Shown here piece after piece: positions 11,644 to 22,909 of a stretch of DNA of 64,000 nucleotides. Below the pieces are notes generated by a model that did no database searches, was not told where the DNA came from, and was given only the letters and a program-made list of their open reading frames with translations. Origin of the DNA: Plicaturopsis crispa FD-325 SS-3 (Eukaryota; Basidiomycota; Agaricomycetes; Amylocorticiales; Amylocorticiaceae); contig KN832558.1 in the NCBI GenBank assembly GCA_000827205.1, positions 946,227-1,010,226 on the forward strand. Direction: 5' to 3'. A program made the translations under genes and the position numbers. Each line of letters starts with the position of its first letter. The stretch's first letter is position 1.

Positions 11644-13166
11644 ATGGTCAAGGTCGAGCTCATCTTGGGCCCGGTGGTGACCGCCGTTGTCACGAACGCG
11701 TTCTTGTACGGCCTTTGCGTACTCCAGTTCAGTAATTTCTACACCTCTGGGATCAAGAACAGGCCAATCATCCGGTGCGTAACATGATGCTCCGTCATTT
11801 AATCGATGTACTCATATCACCGTCTCACGTAGGCTGCTCGTTGCATGGGTTTGCTTGCTGGACACGTACCATACGATCACTGGTGTCTATCTACTTTGGG
11901 ACTATACGGTGACCAACTTCAACAATCCAGAAATCCTGACGCAAAGCCCGTGGCCGTTTCCGTCTACACCGATCGTCACCGTCTGGTCAGCTCTTTTTTC
12001 TGCGGTGCCATTAATTTTTGCTGATATCAGGGTACCAGCGCGTCAATTCCCATCCAGCTTTTCCTTGCCTGGCGAATTAAGCAGTTCTCTGGTTCATGGG
12101 TGATTTTCGGCGGGATCGCGTTCCTGTCAATTATGCAGGGAGCATTCGCAATTGTTTCTGCTATCATGGCGCTCGAGACGACGAAGTTCGTTATTATCAT
12201 GCATCTCATGGTCGTTCAGCCCACTGACAATTTGATACAGCATCAGCGGCTTTGACAAGATTATCCCTTTTGTCGACACCTGGCTCGGGCTCACCATCGC
12301 TTGTGACCTCAGTATCACGTTCGTGCTGTATCCCACCGCAGTGTATTATATGCTGACTACGTGAGCACAGGGCCTTGCTCGCTTTCCATCTGCGAAAATC
12401 ACGCACGGGATTCCGTCGCACAGACAACGTCATAACTGGCCTTGTTCGTTCGTCCGTCGAGACAGCAGCTTTTGCGTTTTTCTTCTGCGTGTATGTTTGG
12501 TCCTTCTACTCCTGTGACTATATGCTGATAACAGCCATCATGTAGGATGGATTTCATCTGCTTCGTGCGTGTAATGGACCGCTGTATTGTGTAATGACAC
12601 TAAACAGCGTACCACAGACAATTCCGCAGCTTCAGGATACCAATTTCCATCTGATCTTCGCATTCGTGAGTCCTACACTTGCTGCCGATGTTGACGATCA
12701 ACTAACATTCTGCTACCAGCCCATGGGTCGGATTTACACGTACGTAGGATTAGCCAAGGAAATATAGCCTGCTAACGAACCAATTTCTTGGCCGCAGGAA
12801 CACGCTGCTTACGGTGAGTACCTGACATCCTTCCGGGTCGTGCACGTATTTACGGTCATCTGGCAGACGCTCAACTCCCGCTCAACCCTGCGGTCTGAAT
12901 TGAGTGGTGTACGCGATACGACCTTCAACGTCACGGTGAGTTGCAGATGCCTGACCCCTGTACACTTGATTACGAGCTCGATGTAGACCGGTGGACCGAG
13001 ATTCAACCACACTGCCGACCCCAACTATGATTTGAACGCGACGACAGTTATGGTCCGTCAGGACCAGGAAACCTTCGATGAGTCTGGCCTCCAGTATGAC
13101 CACAAAACCAACATAGAGTTGGATTGTTACGGAGAGCAGCAGGAGGGCAAACACGTCGCTGTTTAA
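11644..13166 (+). CDS. DUF6534-type seven-helix membrane protein, copy 2
   Basis: This is a complete paralogue of the truncated gene at base 1. The ATG at 11644 opens MVKVELILGPVVTAVVTNAFLY (helix 1). It is followed by FYTSGIKNRPIIR, LLVAWVCLLDTYHTITGVYLLW, SPWPFPSTPIVT, a GTSASIPIQLFLAWRIKQFSG segment, and LSIMQGAFAIVSAIMALETTK. The DUF6534 core (helices 5-7) comes from the short exons around 12240-12800. A polar tail rich in Asp, Asn and Gln ends GKHVAV at a TAA (13164-13166). At least ten small introns are needed. The family is confined largely to basidiomycetes and looks receptor-like in topology, but no ligand or partner is known. It is co-directional with the unrelated seven-helix gene that follows. 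Confidence 0.8.
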
Positions 13167-14391
13167 TTGCAAAAGGTCGTGTCCCATAGATTTTTTTCGG
13201 ATACTGGTGTATAGAGCAGCACTTGGTCGCATTCGGGCGTTTCGTCCTCTTATAGAGATTCTTGCGAGGTCTTCCATGGTCCATTGAATGCTCGAGACAG
13301 GAGCCGGACGGCGGTCGATGAGGTGAGTGCCTCATGGCATCGTATAGATTGTGTCCTCATCGATGATCATTATCGTTGGTGTATTTACAGCCCACCGTGT
13401 TGCCGCGCGTGAGCACGCGCGCTGCGGAAGTTCTCCTTGGGGCGTAAATTGTCCATCCTTACCGTCTACCAAGACTAGCAGGCCTCATGGCCGTCACTGT
13501 TCTGAGTCTTGACAGCCTTGGTGACTGTCGCGACCTCTATTCCCCAGCATTACGCCGGCCATGTTTCTCGGAGTAAACGCGACGAGGCGTGGGCCAAGGA
13601 TGCTGAACTTCCCCGACGTCTATTAATACTGATCCAGCACTCGCACGTTGACGCTCTTCTTTCCGCTGATACAGGCCCAAGCAGGTGCAGAGCATCCGTA
13701 ATCTCATCAAGACTTTTCCCCACTTTGCACACGGATGGACTTCTGCCAATGCGAAGGCCGTGACTATAAGTAGGCTATGCTCCATATAACTGCCTCGAGG
13801 ACGACGAGTCGGGCCAGTCTGGTATGAATAACAGGACTAGGCGCCGCACAGTAACAGTAGAGCCGTACTCGTCGTGTTATGTGGAAGGCAAAGCTGATCA
13901 ATTCGAGCGTCAATGCGTCTTCATGATAGAACAGAGGTAAGTGAAGATCATAACCATCCTTACTAGTTCCTATGATGCTGAGCAGGTTCCATTTACAGTC
14001 CTTATTACCCATCGGCCTAACCTCGGCCTGCTATAAGCAGAGCTCGCGAGACCACGATCACGGTTTTGTCTAGCATGACACCCCCAGAGCCGTTACCAGT
14101 GGAGGTGCTCCCGGTAGATTCCAACTTCCAAGAAGCCATCCATCGTTGCATTTTGAGTTTGGGCATAGGACACCCGTGAGTGCCAGCGTCACATTCAATG
14201 CATTCAAGGTTTCGTGGGCGCTTCTCGAGTCTGACGGACGGAGTCGACAGCCAATGCTGCGCCGGACCAGCATCATACTACGACGATGCGATGTCGTGAA
14301 TTTCCTTCCGCACAAAGACCTCCGGGAACATTAAACTGCATACAAGAGTCACTTGCTGTGCGGATGCCATTACACCGAACTCTCCGCGCTC
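13167..14391. other. Intergenic, about 1.2 kb
   Basis: I find no family match in either direction; the open frames here are short and unsupported. The stretch separates two membrane-protein genes that are both on the plus strand, so it should hold a terminator and a promoter. Confidence 0.4.
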
Positions 14392-15719
14392 ATGCCCTCT
14401 CAGTCGTCGCCCACCAGCGAATCTCCGCATGATATGTGGGCTGAACGCTCCATCCTGAGTGGCATGTTTCTGGGTGCCGTAGCATACGGTACGCCAATCC
14501 TTCTCTATCCCGCCAACCTACTAAGCGGGGGTGCCGGTACTCATAGGCATACACGTTACACTCTTTGTCACAGCACTCCAGCTCCTCTTCTTCAGACAGA
14601 GGAAAAAAGCCGACTACATTTTCCTCGCGTACATCTCCATCAACTTTATCCTGGGTACCATAGGAAATGCAGCAGACATAAAGATCCGCGGGGAGATGGC
14701 ATTCATTGATTTTCGAGACTTCCCAGGTGCCGTTGAACTTGTATATTCTTCCTGGATACACCCTGGCTCACAGTGTCCCACATCAGGCGGGCCAAGTGCG
14801 TACATCATGTCACAGACCACAAATCCCCTGGCCGTCATGTGTCATTCAACATACCTTGTGAGCACATGGCTGCAAGATGGCTTAATAGTACGCTAAATAT
14901 CTTACCATCGGCTCAGACGAGCATTGATGACTGAAGGTACAGTTATATCGGTTCTGGTTGATTTGGTACCGCAACATCTACCTCATCGTGCTGCCCGCTC
15001 TGATGTACGCTACATCCATCGGTATGTCCATCCCACCTTTGATGACTTCCTCACACTCACGAGTAACGGCAGTTCTTTCGTGCATCCTAATCGCAGACCT
15101 GACCGGAAATTCGTTCTGGGCCCCATTCAGTGTCGACATCGGCATCTCGTTTTGGGCTTTCTCCATTGTCACAAACATCCTCCTCACTGTACTCATCGTG
15201 GCGCGGCTCCTCGTCATGCGCTATCGTCTAAACAAAGCCTCGCAGTTCAAGATGTATACGCCCTACATGACTCTGAGCACTATGCTCGTCGAGTCGGCGT
15301 TTCTCTACTCCGCGACTGGCCTCGTCTTTCTTGTCAGTTACGCCGTGAACAGCCCAGTGCAAAATCTAGCATTGCCTGCTCTAGGGCAGATAGAGGTATG
15401 CACATACTCTACGCCATTTCATTGCAAACCCGAATTAATACAGTATTCGTTCTAGATTGAAGTCAATGCGAGTGCCCGCCATCGATGCTAGAGTGGTCTG
15501 GGTCCACCCTGTGCCTTGGGCAACGCGCACTATGATGAGAAGCGGCGCGATGGACTAGTGCCACGTCCATCGTCCGCTACGTCTGCGACGGGGATTTCAA
15601 CGCATCGGTCCGTAACACCCATGCAGACCGTACGTCTCTCCGAGTTTGCAGACGTACAAAAGGATAACGAGGTGTCGTCACACGTTTCCTCTAATGTAAA
15701 CCATGTAGCTACATCATAA
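14392..15719 (+). CDS. Seven-helix integral membrane protein, basidiomycete family of unknown function
   Basis: The ATG at 14392 opens a polar head, then helix 1 ending GAVAYG. An intron (about 14490-14548) splices A-Y-G to IHVTLFVTALQLLFF (helix 2). Next comes KADYIFLAYISINFILGTIGNA, an extracellular-looking stretch ending near SGGPSAYIM, then YRNIYLIVLPALMYATSIGMS, FWAFSIVTNILLTVLIVARLL, a KMYTPYMTLSTMLVESAFLYS segment, and SYAVNSPVQNLALPALGQIE. The order of helices and the motifs YRxxYLIVLPxLMY and ESAFLYS match a large agaricomycete membrane family that is distinct from DUF6534. The C-terminal cytoplasmic tail is Ser/Thr-rich and ends at 15719. The splice joining GQIE to the tail (acceptor before base 15493) is my best guess. 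No function is known. Confidence 0.72.
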
Positions 15720-15756
15720 AATAAAATAAATACATAACACGACTCCCAATGAGACC

Positions 15757-16722
15757 TTAGCTCAAAATCTCGGAATACGAAGGAAGTTCCTCATCGGTAC
15801 TGCCTGAGCTTCCAGACAACCGACCAATATGCCCCTCGACACGCCAATCCCACTCGTTCCCCTCCTGCCACCTGAAGAATTCGCCGCCGAAATTGACCTC
15901 GAATTCGTTCAAGCCATCAACGCCTATCGCTGCGTAGACATCGTAGCTGTGGTGCGGAAGGTATACGCCGGTGAACGCGGGGGGCAGGCGTTGGCCGTTG
16001 TACGTGAAGAAGACACTCGATGAAGCAAATTCGTAGCCGCAGCCTATCGTGTCGCCGGGACATATGCGATTCAGATCGACGTAGTCGCGACCACCATCGG
16101 AGTCTTCGAAGAATTTGCGGAAATCGTCCAGGTGAAAGCCAGCGCTCATTCTGTTCCATCCTGGCATACGCCATTCGGGATATGGAAGGCAAGAAGTACC
16201 TGAGAGAATTCAGTTATCTTGGTAAATGCATAGTTGGGGAACATGGCCGGATCACATACCGATAGCAATGACACCGTCCATCCTGTGCACGAGTATCTCG
16301 TAGTACACGCCTTTCTTCCTCTGATACAATCCACCCATTATGGGCAAGTCGCTAAGCAGGCAGGTGTCTTTACACTCAGCGCTCGTCTTCACTTGCACGA
16401 CAGAAGGCCCGCCCTTCCTTGCACTGATGACTTCGCCCGCGAAATGCGGTGTGCGGGGCACTTGGATGCTCCAAGCCTTGCACCCCTCTGCCTTAATCCT
16501 GTCGACGATGTCCGATGAGAGTAACTTGGGAGGATCGGGTGCATTTGCTAGGCAAAATGAGATAGCCGCCTCACAGTCATCTTCAGAGGCCTCGTTGACT
16601 TTTCCGTGTGCGTGTATATTCTCGGGCGCGGGAGTCCATGCTGGAGCGGGAGAAGGATCGGAGACGCTTGCAGGGGATTGTTCAATTTGTTGGCGTGCAG
16701 ATGTGCGCTTTAACCAATGCAT
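15757..16722 (-). CDS. SPRY-domain protein
   Basis: Two exons joined by an intron near 16200-16258 encode about 300 residues. The first 75 residues are disordered. A domain then begins at SIQVPRTPHFAGEVISARKGG and continues through GLYQRKKGVYYEILVHRMDGVIAIGTSCLPYPEW, then MPGWNRMSAGFHLDDFRKF, CPGDTIGCGYEFASSSVFFTYNG and VYAAIGVDGLNEFEVNFGG. This is the full SPRY fold in its RanBPM/Ssh4-like form. The C-terminus contains LPSYSE, resembling a PY motif of the sort that docks on WW domains of Rsp5-type ubiquitin ligases. Fungal Ssh4 and Ear1 have SPRY plus PY motifs but also a membrane helix, which I do not see here. A role as a soluble ubiquitin-ligase adaptor is plausible but inferred. Confidence 0.85.
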
Positions 16723-16964
16723 AGTGTGACTGCGTTTTATTGCGTTTAACGGACGATAAAGATTAAAGCTATCTGTAGTTTGAGTGAAGAGGAGTCGCCA
16801 CTGGAGGACCTTACAGGCCGAGCTTGCACCGACGCTAGCGCCGGCCCGCCGCCGCCGCCCGCCACAATCTGTGGCGGCAACTTTTGGGCAGACAGACTGC
16901 AGATATCTTTTCTCTGTCTACTAGTACATACCGTTACTTCAACTATCCCGGTGTCTCGTGTACG
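16723..16964. promoter_or_regulatory. Short divergent promoter between SPRY gene and RPC11
   Basis: The 242 bases between the two start codons must hold both core promoters, since the genes diverge. The sequence includes a GC-rich run of GCC repeats (about 16839-16866). No TATA box is obvious. Confidence 0.45.
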
Positions 16965-17511
16965 ATGCTATTCTGCCCAACATGTGCCAACCTTTTGGTC
17001 ATATCTGCAGAGACCGGGTACAATAAATGGGCTTGCAATACCTGCGCATACGAGTTTCCAATCTCGAAACAAGTTCGTGTCCAAGAATCTATACGGTCGA
17101 AATAGATCACTCACAAGGGCCCTCTTCAAGATGACTTCGAGAACGAAGTTAAAGCGCAAAGAGACGGACGATGTCCTCGGTGGCGATGACATGTGGAAAC
17201 ACGCCGATTCAATCGAGGGTACGACTCCATCTTCACGTTCTGTGCTCCCCGTTAATCAGTCTATGTCACGTAGCATCTTGCGACAAATGCAATCATGGCC
17301 GTGCATATTTCTACCAGTTGCAGATTCGGTCTGCTGACGAGCCTATGACAACGTGTTCGTGCCTCTAAACTTTTGGCTTTATATCTGGTGCTAATCTTCT
17401 TCTCACAGTTTACCGGTAGGCCGTCGTACATGAATATAGCGGTGTATTCCGTTTTGCTGACCGCCATGCTCTAGGTGTGCTGGCTGTGGATTCCAATGGA
17501 GGGAAAATTAA
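16965..17511 (+). CDS. RPC11: RNA polymerase III subunit RPC11 (RPC10/POLR3K), 106 aa, five exons
   Basis: This small subunit of nuclear RNA polymerase III confers intrinsic RNA cleavage and helps termination and reinitiation. Exons 16965-17072, 17131-17218, 17274-17354, 17409-17415 and 17475-17511 give 106 residues, against about 108-110 in yeast and human. The N-terminal zinc ribbon has Cys4, Cys7, Cys24 and Cys27. DDVLGG is at 49-54. The TFIIS-like C-terminal ribbon has Cys68, Cys71, Cys96 and Cys99, with the acidic hairpin QIRSADEPMTTF (82-93) whose Asp-Glu pair is catalytic in the family. The fourth exon is only 7 bases long, yet it is needed to supply the F-Y-R of TTFYRC. Without it the ribbon is lost, so I consider the model firm. 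The end is WREN at a TAA. Confidence 0.92.
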
Positions 17512-17822
17512 GCGCAATGCTATGCCATCCCCTTGGTTCCCATTCAGCATCGACAGTAGGTTCTAGTTTCATCTGTATGCAATAAACATTGATGTTTTCA
17601 ATCCAGACGTATCTGGCCCAATGCCGTGCGTAGAGTTATCGATTATCATCGTCAAGCCTTGGTGTCGTACAACCACAGCGCAATGACGGACTCGCAGCGA
17701 ATCCGCGACTTCCAAGGCAGACTCAATTGCGCACCCCATTATCAGCAACGACGACTACGGAGAACTGTATAATACAAGGGGCGGACGCCCGTCCTGTATA
17801 CTACACGCACTACGTCGTAGAA
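17512..17822. other. Convergent intergenic, 311 bases
   Basis: This lies between the 3' ends of RPC11 and the first acyl-CoA ligase. An imperfect GC-rich inverted repeat around 17772-17798 (GGGGCG and CGCCC arms) could form a hairpin in both transcripts. Nothing else is visible. Confidence 0.35.
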
Positions 17823-20162
17823 TCATAACTTCGCCTTGGTGCGTCTCGCGAGCTTCTTTTCGTGTTTATCCTGCAATACACGGCGCAGTACCTTTCCCGT
17901 AGGGGATTTTGGTATCTTCGTATGGCACGTCAGATCAGCCCTCGTCCAATAAAGTAAATCAAGCCGCCTACCTCATCAACAATCCCGATGCCCCCGCGGA
18001 GCCACTTGTATTTGCTCAGGTTTTCCTGCGTCCACGCTTCGAGCACCTTGATGACCGCGGCACCTCCGCGTGCCTTGCCGGCGGGGCTCAGGACGATCCA
18101 AGCACGCGGGACCCTCTCGTCAGACGTACGCCCGCCGCTGACGCCCGCAACAGTCACGTCGGAGATGAGTTTGTCTGGCTGTGACAACAAAACCTCTTCA
18201 ATCTCCACGGGCGAGACTTGTGCGCCAGAGACTTTCAATGTGTCCTACGTAGAAAATGCAACGGCCGTCAGTCGTATGTTCTCGTCCGTGTTTTTAGAGG
18301 GGCTGCACCTTTACTCGGTCTTCGAAGCTAGGCAAATTGGGTCCCTATAAGTGTCAAAGGCGGAACAAAGCACAACTCGACGTACAAGAATACGCCTTGC
18401 TCGTTGACCCGGAATTGGTCGCCACTGCGCAGCCAGCCGTCGGGAAGGAATGTCTCTCTGGTTGCTTTCTCGTTGTTCCAATAGCCCAAAGCCACAGTGG
18501 GGGCCCGTATCTGAAGCTCTCCGGATTCATTTACAGTGGCTTCGGAGCCGTCATCTTTGACGATGCGTGCCTCTATGCTCGGCAAGAGCACCCCTGGAGA
18601 TCCGGGGAGCCACTTGACACCAAAGAGGCCGTCAGGTAGATTGACCATCGTCGATATGGTCTGTGTAGTAAAAGCAGAGGTTTAGGGAGATCGCGGTAGT
18701 AAAAGGTGTCCATCTGCTCACCCCTTCAGATTGGCCATAACCTCAAAACGTACATATAACGTAGTCTGCATGGGTGCCTCGACTCCGAGTCATGACAGCA
18801 GTACGCACCTTCAGTGAACTTCGCATTGGGTGTGTGGGCGGAGAACTTTGCAGCAAGCTCAGGCGGTAGATAGGCGGCGCCGCACGAGATGCTCAACAGC
18901 GAGCTCAGGTCTGCCTTGCCGATCTGCGAGGAATTCACCAACTGGTGCACGACGGAGGGGATGAGACACATGTGCGTCACACGATACCTGTCGAATAAGT
19001 TTAACGTGTGGAGTTAGCAAGTCGACTCGCCTAACGCTAGATGAGATTGGCTGACTTCGATATCAACTTGAGAGCTAGGTCGGCATTCCAGTGGGGTAGG
19101 AGAATGAACGTGTGCGGTACGATGAACGCACGGAAGCACTGAACATGGAGACCTAATGAATCATTAGCGGCATATATTTCCAGACGGTATGCTCGCACCA
19201 TATGAGTGGTGTATGGGCAAGAAAGCTAGAGAGATCGGGATGCCTTCTGGTGTGTTGAGCGCAGGTGGCTAGAACGATGCCACTTGAAGATTAGTATGAT
19301 ACGGCGAGTGCGTAGATACATCCACGATATTGCATACCGGAGCAAACTCTTCAAAGGCCTTCTGTGTAACGATGGCCTGATACAGTGAGTTCGCCAGATT
19401 CCCATGAGAGATCATAACAGCTGCCAGCAATTCATATCAGCACGGTAGACAGAAGCGTTAACAATGACCGGTGACCAGGGAGTGCTTGAGATCACCTTTG
19501 GGCAGACCGCTCGTTCCACTCGAAAAGACAAGATACGCAAGCGTATTGTTTCTCGCAGGCCGTACGGCGAGCCTAGGGGTGTTCTTCCTAAGAACACTCT
19601 TGATCATACCGTGAAAGCTCTTTCTTCCCTTGACATCGCCGGCCAGAACGTATATATGCTCAACAGGGATACCCACATCCTTTGCTGCGCGAAGGGTACG
19701 GGCGAGTAATCTCGGCTCGACAAATATATGTGTCGCTTTCGAGAGTCGTAGGGCATGCGTAAGCTCGAAGGGTGTCGAGTAGGATGAGAGCAGGGCAAAA
19801 GGGACACATGTTGCGAGCAGAGAGTGTACCAATGATATATAATCCTGTGCCATGCATGTTAATTAGACCACTACCAAAGCATGAAGTACCGGGCTCACCG
19901 CGGAGTTCCCGGACAATATGCCGACCATCTCGTCACCCTTCAGCCCCAGGCCTCCGTCTGCGACAGGGCTCCCAAGGGCTGTCGCACCGTCATAGATGGT
20001 CTCTTTGAACTGCTTGAAAGTGCGTTTGCGACCTGTCACCGCGTCAATGTACAAAGTGTAGTCAGGTGGCCAATCCGCTTGATCAGGGCGGTTGAAACAG
20101 TGGTGGTGAAAGTTCTGCTCGGGTAGCTGGGGTATGTCGGGAAAGACAGACTTGAGGACCAT
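17823..20162 (-). CDS. 4-coumarate-CoA-ligase-like acyl-CoA synthetase A, peroxisomal
   Basis: The predicted enzyme activates a carboxylic acid with ATP and joins it to coenzyme A. The ATG at 20160-20162 begins MVLKSVFPDIPQLPEQNFHHHCF. Adenylation motifs appear in order: YLVFSSGTSGLPK (P-loop), FTEGYGQSEG across an intron near 18710-18805, GELQIRAPTVALGYW, LPDGWLRSGD, and near the end the lysine motif PKSPTGKVLRR. The protein ends in TKAKL. The last three residues, AKL, fit the type 1 peroxisomal signal. About nine introns are needed, including a pair flanking the short exon that reads GPNLPSFEDRVK. It lies head-to-tail with a close paralogue starting at 22503. The substrate (fatty, aromatic or other acid) cannot be told from motifs alone. 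Confidence 0.85.
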
Positions 20163-20253
20163 GGTGGGGGTCGGGTGGGTAATTGGGCCCTGGGATAAAA
20201 GTAACAAAGCAGTGTGTTTATATCACAAGTGTAGATGCCACATGACCGAGATA

Positions 20254-22503
20254 TTATAATTTCGCCTTCGTACGCTTCTTCCGCTCCTCCTCGTACCGGT
20301 CTTGCAAGACACGACGCAGCACCTTCCCCGTCGGGCTCTTTGGGATCTGTCAAACGCGCAGCTACTCAGCAAGCCCCTCTTACGATGATTTCGGACCACT
20401 TACCTCATCAACAATCTCAAAGCCCCCTCGCAGCCATTTGTATTTACTCAAGTTTTTCTTCGACCACGCATCCAGCACTTTGATCACGTTTGCGCCACCA
20501 TGGGCCTTACCTGCGGGGCTGAGGACGATCCACGCGCGTGGAACCTTCTCGTCAGACGTGCGCCCGCCACTCACACCCGCGACAGACACGTCGGTAATGA
20601 GCTTGTCCGGGTGCGACGAGAGGACGTCCTCAATCTCGACAGGCGAGACTTGTGCACCAGACACTTTCAAGGTGTCCTTTGCGCGGTCTTCGAAGCTAGA
20701 TGGATGCAGCGTTGAGCGCCCAACCGAGAACAAGGAGCTGGAAAGAAAACTGAACGCACTAGAACAAGCCCTGTTTATCGAACCGGAAGCGATCGCCAGT
20801 GCGCAACCAGCCGTCGGGCAAGAACGTCTCTTTCGTAGATTTCTCGTTCTGCCAGTACCCTAAGGCAACCGTGTCACCTCGTATCCACAGCTCTCCGGAC
20901 TCGTTGGCGTTGGCTTCGGATCCGTCGTCCTTGACCACGCGCCCTTCCATGCCCGGGAGGAGGATTCCTGACGAGCCTGAAATGGATTCGATGCCAAATA
21001 AACCGTCGGGTACCTTCGCCAGAGACGATAATGTCTGAAAAAGCGTAATGGTCAGCTATCTTGTCGTGGTAGATGGAAGTATCGACTCACTCCTTCTGAT
21101 TGTCCGTAGCCTTTGAATTATTTTGAGCCGATAAATACTCGTCGACAGACAATTGACACGCACCTTCGGAGAATCTTGCTTTGGGCGTGTACCTTTGAAA
21201 TTTCGCAGCGAGTTGCGGAGGAAGGTATGCCGCACCACTGGTGATAAATGTGAGCGAGCTCAAGTCTGCCTTCTTGATCAGGGGCGAATTGACCAGCTGA
21301 TGCACCACGGAGGGGATAAGCGACAGGCCTGTCGCGCGGTGTCTGTATAAAAGATAGAATGGCGAAATTAATAAGTAAGCCGTACTGCAAAGAACGAGCG
21401 TGTTATCTCACTTGGTTATTAGCTTGAGCGTGAGGTCGACGTTCCAGGTGGGCAATATTATCATGGTCTGCGGCTGAGCGAAGACGCGAAAACATTGGAC
21501 GTGGAGACCTTCAAAAGAAAAATCTGTAAGCACAAGAGATACGTACCAAAAAAAGATCAGATACCGTAGGTATGATGTACGGGTAAGAATGCGAGGGCTA
21601 CAGGGATTCCTTCCGGCGTGTTCGGTGGGGGAACCTGCGCATTATCAACCCGGGAAACGTGTGGTCATGAATAAAAAGAAACTGTCACTTACAGGAAACG
21701 CCTCCCCCACGACTTTACCCATTACAAGGGCTTGATACAAGGAAGCCGTCAAGTTCCCATGCGAGATCATAACGGCTGAGCGGGGAGAGTTTCATTCGTA
21801 GTCATATGTCAAGCAAGGGGTCATTTACCTTTCGGCGGGCCACTGGTCCCGCTAGAAAACACAAGGTATGCAAGTGTATCCTTTGTTGCAGGGCGTACCG
21901 GGAGCCTCGTGAGGTGTGATGTTCGAACGTTTTCGATTAACCCACTAAAACTCTTCCGTCCTTTCACTTCGCCGCCCAACGTGTAGATGTTATTTCCAGG
22001 CACACCTAGCTCCGTCGCTACTTTGAGTGCGCGTCCTAAGAGCTTGGGTTGCACGAATAGATGTGTCGCCTTGGACAGACCGACGGCGTGTCGAAGCTCA
22101 AAGGACGTCGAGTAAGATGATAGGAGCGCGAGCGGAACAGTCGCCGCCAACAGAGAGTGTACTAGTGCGACATATTCCTGTTTCACATTCACCAAGTCAG
22201 TCATCAAATCTGCGCACATGCCGGGTAGAATCTAAGTACCGTTGAGTTTTCCGACAGTATGCCGACGATGTGGCGGTCTGTGAGCCCTAGGCTACCCTGT
22301 GAGACGGGGCTGCCGAGTGCCGTTGCGCCATCGTATACAGTCTCCCTGAACTCCCTGAAAGTGCGCCTACGACCTGTCACACCATCGATGTAGAGCGTGA
22401 AGTCCTGGGGCCAGGCGACCTGATCCGGGCGGCCAAAGCAGTGATGGTGAAAGTTCTGCTCAGGAATCTGGGGGATCTGCGGGAATGGAGACGCGACAAT
22501 CAT
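20254..22503 (-). CDS. 4-coumarate-CoA-ligase-like acyl-CoA synthetase B, peroxisomal
   Basis: This is the tandem paralogue of the enzyme ending at 17823; the two share exon layout and long identical stretches. The ATG at 22501-22503 begins MIVASPFPQIPQIPEQNFHHHCF. Motifs: YLVFSSGTSGPPK near 21840, GAAYLPPQLAAKF, GELWIRGDTVALGYW, LPDGWLRTGDRF, DTLKVSGAQVSPVEIEDVL, and the C-terminal PKSPTGKVLRRVLQ. It ends KRTKAKL, again an AKL peroxisomal-type terminus. The invariant Lys of PTGK, which helps form the acyl-adenylate in this superfamily, is present. The gap to copy A is under 100 bases, so B's transcript must end almost at A's promoter. I see no disabling change in either copy; sub-functionalisation or dosage are possible reasons for keeping both. 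Confidence 0.85.
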
Positions 22504-22909
22504 AGGAAAAGGAAGGAAACAAGGAGCGTTTTGAAGTCATGTTGGACGAATTTGCTTGCCTGCTTTAAATAAATGAGAAGTACGAGCAGCGGGGTCAAAG
22601 TAGAGCGTCCGGCCCAGTGCTGAACCGGACCCGGAACAGGCTCTCGTGTGGCAGCGTGTGGCGCGTCTAGTCATGTGTAGGTTATCCTAGGTTATCCCAC
22701 TGACGATTTGTTCAATTTCTTGACATCTGTCCAGTGTCGGTGAGGTCAGGTGGCAGTAGCAAAAAGGTGTCTAGGTACTCTGCAGTTCGCTTTTTGAAGC
22801 AAAGTCGACGGTCCTGAGTCCACGAAGATTCGTGCAGGGATATAACGTCCCTAGTAGGCTAGTACTGGACAATAATAGTGAATCGGCCATACCTCTTCTC
22901 TGCAGTCAC
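22504..22909. other. Intergenic, about 400 bases
   Basis: This holds the promoter of acyl-CoA ligase B and the 3' end of the MYND gene. A short direct repeat of GTTATCC occurs at 22681-22697. No gene was seen. Confidence 0.4.
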
